DNA of 13,935 nt from Trichomonas tenax (lineage: Eukaryota > Parabasalia > Trichomonadida > Trichomonadidae). The notes beneath the pieces are model-generated. The model was given only the letters and a program-made list of their open reading frames with translations, did not search any database and was not told the origin of the DNA. The stretch is from assembly GCA_023091735.1 (NCBI GenBank), contig JALKBU010001241.1, positions 1 through 13,935 on the forward strand, given 5' to 3'. Both the position numbers and the translations under genes were made by a program. Positions 9,306-13,935 of the stretch are shown here, piece by piece. Position 1 is the first letter of the stretch, and each line of letters opens with the position of its first letter.

Positions 9306-9848
9306 TTAGAACTGATCTGCAATTGGAAAGCCAAGAGGCTCTATTTCGAGTGGCATCGCTTCAAAATCAACATATTCTGCAGGTGACTCTATGTCAGGAC
9401 TGCTCTTCGATGTATTGAGCTGTGACACTGAAAGAATCCTCTTCGAATCCTTTCTCATCAGAGCAATCCATCGATTTTTGATATTCACATCTGTCCTATT
9501 CTGGAAAAATGTTGAAATTTCGACCCATTTCGGACCAAGCTCGCAGTACTTCGTCCTAAGCAGATTGTCTTCTTCTTCAGTCCATGGTGTGTTTTTGACT
9601 GAAGGTGAAAGATAATGTTTCCAACGTTCTCTGCATTGTCTCACGGATCTTCCTGGAAGTTCTTTGGCAACAGCAGAGAAATTGCTTGTAGAATACTTCT
9701 TAACCAATTCAATTAACTTCTTATCTTCTTCTTTCGTAAACTGCGATCTAACTCTATTAGGAACGTGTTGTGTCAAGAAGTAGTTCTTGACAAGTTCCTT
9801 TTCATGCTCTGTGAGTTTGTCGAGTGCCTTCTTTAGTTCGAAATCCAT
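9306..9848 (-). CDS. R2R3-type Myb DNA-binding protein
   Basis: This is a 180-residue nuclear protein with two Myb/SANT repeats, a class greatly expanded in trichomonads, where members act as transcription factors. Counted from the ATG at 9848, repeat 1 spans about residues 36-80 (starts SQFTKEEDKKL, ends CRERWKHYL). Repeat 2 spans about 88-135 (starts PWTEEEDNLL, ends IKNRWIALMRK). Phe replaces the first Trp in repeat 1 and aromatic or hydrophobic residues replace the central Trp, as is common in this group. A charged N-terminal helix (LKKALDKLTEHEKELVKNYF) precedes them. The tail, rich in Ser and acidic residues, might be an activation region. I chose the ATG at 9848 because a TCACTT initiator sits 6 nt before it. 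An in-frame ATG at 9872 lies upstream of that initiator and would add eight residues. No DNA target can be deduced from the sequence. Confidence 0.92.
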   Translation of the reverse strand: MDFELKKALDKLTEHEKELVKNYFLTQHVPNRVRSQFTKEEDKKLIELVKKYSTSNFSAVAKELPGRSVRQCRERWKHYLSPSVKNTPWTEEEDNLLRTKYCELGPKWVEISTFFQNRTDVNIKNRWIALMRKDSKRILSVSQLNTSKSSPDIESPAEYVDFEAMPLEIEPLGFPIADQF

Positions 9849-9850
9849 GA

Positions 9851-9856
9851 AAGTGA
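9851..9856 (-). promoter_or_regulatory. Initiator (Inr) element of the Myb gene
   Basis: On the minus strand the bases read TTCACTTTCATG, giving TCACTT with A+1 at 9854 and a 6-nt leader before ATG 9848. This fits the trichomonad initiator consensus and decides the start codon. Transcription start was not measured. Confidence 0.55.
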
Positions 9857-10887
9857 ACTGATGTGCCCACAAACCTATTTTTGTTTAGTTAACCCTATTG
9901 CTGTTCTCTGATCGGAATTTTAAATAGAGAGACCTCTCAAATTGATCTGCAACAGGTGAAAAATAAACCTAAGAAATTTGATAGCAATAAAAAGTGTCAA
10001 TTTTATTTCTAAAATTATTTCATAAATTATTTAATTGCTTTTTGTTTCTATTGATAAATATTTTTATAACAATGCTCCCAGTAAGTAAAGCTATTTTTGT
10101 GTTAAAATTGGAATTCTTAAACTTTATTTTTTGTGATTCTCAATTTATTGTCGTGTTATTGACTATTTTTAATGGATACAGCTTCTTTGTGTCCTATGTA
10201 TTGTTGTTCCTTTGACTTGTTCAATTGTATTCGAGTGGATTTTGGAAAGTTTTTTATTATTTCTTTATTCCAACCTTTAGACATTGGAACTATAATTTAT
10301 ATGGTCTGTATATTAAATTGTTCAAGTGCAATTGTCTATACATTTGATTTTATAAAATAATATTAATATTGAGTTTTTTTATTGACATCAAGGAACATAT
10401 AGAAGGTTGACGTGATATGGAATTTATCACATCAATATTGAATATCATATTTTAATAAATTTCAAATTCATGCTCTATTTACATTTTTATTTGTGCAAAT
10501 AGCATTAATTTCATATCAAATCGTCTGTATTAATTACAATAATACTGATGAGATAATTAATCTCAAAAGTAATTTTCTGGAGCTAGAAATTGTTCATATA
10601 ACAACTCATACTAAATCTATACACATGTGATATTTCGGATCTCTAAATACAACAAATTAACATCGTAATCTGTAAAAAATAAAAACTTGATCCGAGTTTT
10701 TGTTGACAAAACCATGAGGAGTGTGGTTCACGTAAAAACCGATGTCGTTTTATGTTTTCACTTGATATCGTTTGAAAAAAAAACAAGGACCACATGTCAG
10801 ATTTTCTTATATCACAATACATCACAACACATTGGAACGTCGTATTGTACGATATCTGTGTTTCTGTCGGATTTTTTCACAACTTAT
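9857..10887. other. AT-rich intergenic region, no gene recognised
   Basis: About 1 kb between the Myb promoter and the inverted-repeat element. Frames at 9994-10215 (GTG start) and 10172-10360 are hydrophobic and Phe/Leu/Ile-rich, as expected from T-rich sequence. They show no family motif, signal or domain. A small inverted repeat, gtgata/tatcac, lies at 10412-10430. Nothing else stands out. Confidence 0.45.
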
Positions 10888-10903
10888 TTAAGGGTCCGCT
10901 CCG
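10888..10903 (+). repeat. Left terminal inverted repeat
   Basis: TTAAGGGTCCGCTCCG, a perfect inverted match to 11159-11174. It marks the left end of the MITE-like element. Confidence 0.7.
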
Positions 10904-11158
10904 GCCAAATAAGAATCTATCGTCGCAAAATATAATTTTTGTTTTTTGTAATATTCTCGAGAACGTCTTGAAATGTGGGAGACTAATGAACATCAAGAAA
11001 AAACTTAACGAGAAAAAGATTAAAATATGCATGAAGATATCACTTACGAAATTACTTATGTCCTTATCGATTCAGATATTGCATAAAATATCAATATATA
11101 TTCTAGGAAAAACGATTAACCGCATCGTCCTCTCAAAAATTGAGGAGATTTTTGGTCG

Positions 11159-11174
11159 CGGAGCGGACCCTTAA
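11159..11174 (-). repeat. Right terminal inverted repeat
   Basis: CGGAGCGGACCCTTAA, the exact reverse complement of 10888-10903. It marks the right end of the MITE-like element. Confidence 0.7.
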
Positions 11175-11857
11175 TTACCACGTCAGGATCCTAGCAACGG
11201 TGTTCAATCTCTCGATTGTGTTCGGATTGAAACTTTGGTGCTGCTGTGTGATTGTATGTGGGAATACAACGAGATGAAGGGAAAAATCAATTTGAATATT
11301 GATAAATCAATATTCATGAGCTAATTCACCCGGTAATGGGTATACAATTAGCTGTATAATTGTATTCCAAAGATAAAATCCATGGTTTCACTAAGTAATG
11401 AAAATTATTTTGAGATATGAAATCTTAAAAAAATACCGAAATTCATTAAATACCATCTATAAAAGCATATATTGATTATGAATTTGATTAGAAAATTGCG
11501 CAAAACAATATTAGAGCAATAAAATTTGATTCATAATCGATAATGAAATGATGATATGAACTATTTGATATATGTAACAGTTATTGCATGAATAGGCGAA
11601 GTGTTTTATATGTGTTTATTAGAATGTTATGATTTAATTAAAGTTGATTAAATATCATTAATCAATCATTAAAAAACCATGAATGCATAAAGGGACAAAG
11701 GTGCCAAATAACATAAAATGCCAGTTATTTAATGGATTTCTTATCTTTTAGTTTACAATCCATGTTTTTTATTAATTACAACCAATTTACGTGTGATAGA
11801 ACCTTATTATGAAAATCTTCAAATGTGTCAGAAAATTAAAAGTGACAGACAAAAACA
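11175..11857. other. AT-rich region upstream of the saposin gene
   Basis: About 680 bases without a convincing frame. It contains a near-perfect palindrome at 11293-11316 and a longer-range inverted pair, gattatgaat at 11474-11483 and attcataatc at 11529-11538. The proximal promoter of the saposin gene should lie here. A TCAGAAAA about 30 bases before its ATG resembles the initiator only partly, since the pyrimidine after TCA is missing. Confidence 0.45.
11293..11316. repeat. 11-bp inverted repeat with 2-nt spacer
   Basis: tgaatattgat at 11293-11303 is followed, after aa, by its exact reverse complement atcaatattca at 11306-11316. It is a tight symmetric site or a cruciform-prone sequence about 120 bases to the right of the MITE-like element. 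Function is unknown. Confidence 0.5.
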
Positions 11858-12259
11858 ATGCTCGCTTTCTTATTCGCGAGTTCGCTGTCTTTCAAGGGCG
11901 AGTGCTCCATGTGCAAATTCGTCGCTGCGACAGCTCAAGCTCTCCTCGATCAAGAAGTCAAAGCTATCGATATTCCAGAAAAAATTCAAAAAGAATGTGC
12001 AAAACTTCCACCTTTCTTAAGCGAACTTTGCCCAAAGATTCTCGACATTCCGTACGAAAAACTCATCCAAATCCTTCAGGATAAGGCAACACCAATAAAA
12101 GCTTGCGAAGCTATCAAAATGTGCAAAAAAGTTGCTGTTAACCACGCCAATCGCATGAGAATGCCACGCGAGCCACCGGTTCGTGAGTCTAACAAGCCAA
12201 AATTCGGTGCATTCACAGGAACTTCTTTCTCTAAGTCTTGGAACGAGCCACTCGAGTAA
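11858..12259 (+). CDS. Secreted saposin B-type (SapB, saposin-like) protein
   Basis: This 133-residue protein has a short hydrophobic leader (MLAFLFASSLSF) and one saposin-B domain. The six cysteines have the family order: C16-x2-C19, C47-x10-C58 and C83-x5-C89. They would form the usual three disulfides (C16-C89, C19-C83, C47-C58). SapB proteins bind and disturb lipids. Trichomonad and amoebic members include pore-forming, amoebapore-like effectors stored in vesicles, while others only present lipids to enzymes, and the sequence cannot decide between these roles. After the domain comes a tail of about 42 residues rich in Arg, Lys and Pro, which minimal amoebapores lack. The leader is very short before the first cysteine, so cleavage probably falls just before ECSMC. 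Codons are less biased than in the large membrane-protein gene. Neighbouring frames at 11793 and 11809 are shadows. Confidence 0.88.
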   Translation: MLAFLFASSLSFKGECSMCKFVAATAQALLDQEVKAIDIPEKIQKECAKLPPFLSELCPKILDIPYEKLIQILQDKATPIKACEAIKMCKKVAVNHANRMRMPREPPVRESNKPKFGAFTGTSFSKSWNEPLE

Positions 12260-13160
12260 CTCCAATTTTATTTGATTTTTCATTAAACTAATGCTACATA
12301 CGTTTTAAAAGGTCAAATAATTTTTTCATCAAATATATATATTTATTCTTCAAATTGAATCAATTCACTGTGTATCAAGTAGCAATTCAATGAGATAAAC
12401 AATATTACATATTATTACATTATTTTTCAATAGATTAATCATTGAGATTGAAGTGTTGTTATGTTGTTCAATACGCTAAACGAAGTGCCCACTTATTGTG
12501 CAAAAATATTAATTAAGATTGAAAAATAAATTGCGCAAAATATATATCTCTTGCTATTTGATCTGTAAGCAGTGATGTTTACTGCCTAAAGTTGAATTTA
12601 TGTAGATTTGTCTCTTCCTGATATATGCATTCAGTTGAAGAAATTTTGAAGATATTGAAACACTTGTCATTAACAAACAAGACAATATGGAATCAATTAC
12701 GATCTTCAATCTTAACAAAATCTTTTGCTGCAATAACCTCACAATCCATTACTCATTTGAGCAAAAAAATAATAATTACGCATTTCGAAAATCCTCGAAA
12801 ATCACGCTTGTGATACACCTGATGGATGACACTGTATTTAAATAGGGGATGCATCCAATATTTAGGGGATGAAAATTATATCCAGATATATTGATATACG
12901 CATGTGCAGAATGCTGTAGCTATTCTAATTAATCAAATCTGAGCGTTTGAAAATTTAAATTTCCATCAATAATAAAAATAATTCATATTTATAATTTTCT
13001 TTTTCAAAAAGTATAAATCAAGAAAATACAAAAATAAAAAAATATTCAAAAATATAAAAATAAAATTTGTGAAATGGTGAAGTTAAAGTTTGGCTACACT
13101 TTGGAAAAGTAACACATTTTGTGTGTTTCATGAACACTCAAAATATCAAAAAATCGTGCC
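12260..13160. other. AT-rich intergenic region, no gene recognised
   Basis: About 900 bases downstream of the saposin gene. Frames at 12554-12742 (minus) and 12625-12813 (plus) overlap each other and have no motif. A short direct repeat, taggggatg, occurs at about 12843 and 12863, and the bases ggatgcatcc form a small palindrome. From about 12950 to 13070 the sequence becomes A-rich low-complexity DNA leading into the repeat field. Confidence 0.45.
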
Positions 13161-13175
13161 TTCAGTTAGTAATAT

Positions 13176-13220
13176 GATGTTCGCGTAATCCACGACTGCG
13201 CCGTGGCTTCCACGAACATC
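13176..13220. repeat. Nested inverted repeat at the start of the repeat field
   Basis: Outer arms gatgttcg (13176-13183) and cgaacatc (13213-13220) enclose inner arms ccacg (13190-13194) and cgtgg (13202-13206). The structure is GC-richer than its surroundings. A partial copy (taatccacga...gcgaacatcttttt) starts the next repeat unit at about 13367. The run of T after it resembles a bacterial terminator, but that reading is not justified in a protist-like context. Confidence 0.55.
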
Positions 13221-13588
13221 TTTTTAAATATATTTACGACAGAATTAGTTTTACAAGTTATGTCCCCCCTATATAGAAAATAAATTTTTGAATTACTTAC
13301 AAAATTAACGTTAATTTTATTTTGTAATTCCTGACTTTATAAAATGTATTCAGTTTTAAAAATAATCCACGAGTTCTGCGAACATCTTTTTAAATAATTA
13401 CTGAAATCACAAATTATAAAAACAATATTTATTAATGATATATTTTTATGATAGAGTTAGTTTTAGAAGTTAGTGCCACCACCCATATGAAAAAAATAAA
13501 TTTTTGAATTTCTTACAAATTAACGTTAAATTAATTTTGAAACTTATGACTTTATAAAATGTATTCAGTTTTGAAAATAATTTATGAC
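13187..13588. repeat. Two degenerate tandem copies of a ~170-215 bp unit
   Basis: Unit 1 (about 13187-13366) and unit 2 (about 13367-13588) share the same blocks in order: taatccacga, cgaacatctttttaaat, then agttagtttta or its variant. These are followed by aaataaatttttgaatt, acaaattaacgtta or its variant, and tgactttataaaatgtattc. The cgaacatc blocks are 166 bases apart and the tgacttta blocks 215 apart, so unit 2 carries roughly 49 extra bases, mainly after its taaataatt. They lie just downstream of the tail-fibre-like gene on the minus strand. Confidence 0.7.
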
Positions 13589-13635
13589 TAACTAACTAAA
13601 AAAAGAAAGCGAAAAGAAATGGGGGTAAGGAAATT
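13574..13635. repeat. Direct repeat copy 1 (3'-end remnant of tail-fibre-like gene)
   Basis: The blocks aaaataatttatgac, a taactaac run, gaaagcgaaa and gtaaggaaatt match a second copy at 13685-13781. On the minus strand this copy reads ISLPPFLFAFFF and then a stop, a close variant of the end of the tail-fibre-like frame. It looks like a duplicated 3' gene end rather than random repeat. Confidence 0.6.
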
Positions 13636-13684
13636 TTGAAAATTAATTTTAGTGGTTATGAGAGAAATTTATTTGGATTTAAAA

Positions 13685-13781
13685 AAAATAATTTATGACA
13701 AACTAACTAACTAAAAAAAAGAAAGCGAAAACTCCTACGGGGTTTAGCCGCAGAGCGGCAAGGAAATGGGGTAAGGAAATT
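13685..13781. repeat. Direct repeat copy 2, with a GC-rich insertion
   Basis: This has the same blocks as the copy at 13574-13635 but with about 31 extra bases between gcgaaa and aggaaatgggg. The extra segment contains a small hairpin, gccgc-aga-gcggc (13747-13759), and is GC-rich. This copy lies inside the open frame of the tail-fibre-like gene and encodes its last 30 or so residues. Confidence 0.6.
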
Positions 13782-13935
13782 GTTTCTTTTCCTCCGTTAC
13801 CACATCCATAATAACCTCTATTACTGATTAAATGAGTATGAGCTCCTGCCATTGATGTTGTACCCGAAAAGTAATGATTGTGTGAAGGTAAGTTATCTAC
13901 TGAAATCTTTTTACTTCCTCCTGTTTCTCTTGATG
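13703..13935 (-). CDS. Phage tail-collar/tail-fibre-like protein, C-terminal part (runs off the window)
   Basis: The minus-strand frame is open from the window edge to a TAG at 13703-13705, giving about 76 residues of a longer protein. It begins with ETGGSKKISVDNLPSHNH and continues with TTSMAGAHTH and GNGGKETISLP. The pattern GG-S-x-x-(I/L)-(S/T)-x-x-x-LPSHNH followed by AGAHTH is the C-terminal signature seen in phage tail-collar and short-tail-fibre proteins. In some of these, HxH histidines bind a metal ion inside the trimer. Such fibres attach virions to receptors, and in protists similar genes could belong to integrated viruses or giant transposons. The final residues (LAALRLNPVGVFAFFFLVS) differ from usual tail-fibre ends and come from the repeat segment with a GC-rich insertion, so the end may be altered. 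It lies beside a field of direct repeats. The start and the rest of the protein are outside the window. Confidence 0.7.
   Translation of the reverse strand, partial: SRETGGSKKISVDNLPSHNHYFSGTTSMAGAHTHLISNRGYYGCGNGGKETISLPHFLAALRLNPVGVFAFFFLVS

Larger units (their letters stand above)
10888..11174. mobile_element. MITE-like element with 16-bp terminal inverted repeats
   Basis: TTAAGGGTCCGCTCCG at 10888-10903 is present as its exact reverse complement at 11159-11174. The ends are strikingly GC-rich in AT-rich DNA. Just inside them a weak match continues (GCCAAA against GACCAAA). The unit is 287 bases and has no convincing gene, which fits a non-autonomous element (MITE). The outermost TTAA (or the TA within it) on both sides may be the duplicated target site: TTAA would suggest a piggyBac-type mover, TA a Tc1/mariner-type. 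No longer target duplication is visible beyond it. The partner transposase is not in the window, because the Mutator-like fragment would predict longer duplications. Confidence 0.65.

Noticed and set aside
9994..10360. Two hydrophobic frames that look like small membrane proteins
   Set aside because: The first begins with GTG, both consist mainly of Phe/Leu/Ile from T-rich codons, and there is no initiator box or family pattern.
10794..11174. 126-codon open frame with an ATG, plus strand
   Set aside because: It starts outside the inverted-repeat element and ends in its right tip. It is rich in Ile/Lys/Leu as AT-rich DNA predicts and has no motif, so it is most likely chance.
12554..12813. 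Two overlapping frames of 62 codons on opposite strands
   Set aside because: Mutually overlapping, no motif, AT-driven composition.
13176..13230. Hairpin followed by T-run resembling a bacterial intrinsic terminator
   Set aside because: The context is eukaryotic, the hairpin belongs to a tandem repeat, and no gene ends there on the plus strand.
13187..13588. CRISPR-like array
   Set aside because: Only two degenerate units of unequal length, without conserved short repeats alternating with unique spacers.
1..13935. tRNA or rRNA genes
   Set aside because: I looked for tRNA B-box-like GGTTCRANNCC and GC-rich conserved rRNA segments by eye and found none. A covariance-model scan would be decisive.

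Overview
The window looks like nuclear DNA from a trichomonad protist (Parabasalia, probably Tritrichomonas or a close relative). It is AT-rich and the recognisable genes read as single, intronless frames. Short genes are separated by long AT-rich spacers. The gene content is typical of the group: a BspA-like leucine-rich-repeat protein, a two-repeat Myb protein, a saposin-like protein, a large lineage-specific membrane protein and transposon debris. Two genes (the membrane protein and the Myb) carry a TCACT(T) box 6-20 bases before an ATG, which fits the trichomonad initiator element TCA(+1)Y(T/A). The genus is an inference and was not tested by search.

Layout from left to right. 246-1181 (+) is a truncated Mutator-like (MULE) transposase. 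2523-5555 (+) is a predicted type I surface glycoprotein of about 1010 residues. It meets a convergent BspA-like LRR gene at 5610-6533 (-), whose frame lacks an upstream ATG. 6862-7581 (-) encodes a cap-binding protein of the eIF4E family that looks most like the 4EHP/class II branch. After 1.7 kb of AT-rich spacer, 9306-9848 (-) encodes a Myb protein. 10888-11174 is a small element with perfect 16-bp terminal inverted repeats, probably a MITE. 11858-12259 (+) encodes a secreted saposin-B protein. The right end (about 13165-13780) is filled with degenerate direct repeats, and the window closes inside the 3' end of a gene (13703-13935, -). That gene's protein carries the histidine-rich C-terminal signature of phage tail-collar/tail-fibre proteins.

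The genes do not form an operon or an obvious pathway. Three proteins (membrane protein, BspA-like, saposin) are likely at or outside the cell surface, and two (eIF4E-like, Myb) act in gene expression. The most unusual part is the right edge, where a virus- or phage-like fibre gene runs into a repeat field in a protist-like context.
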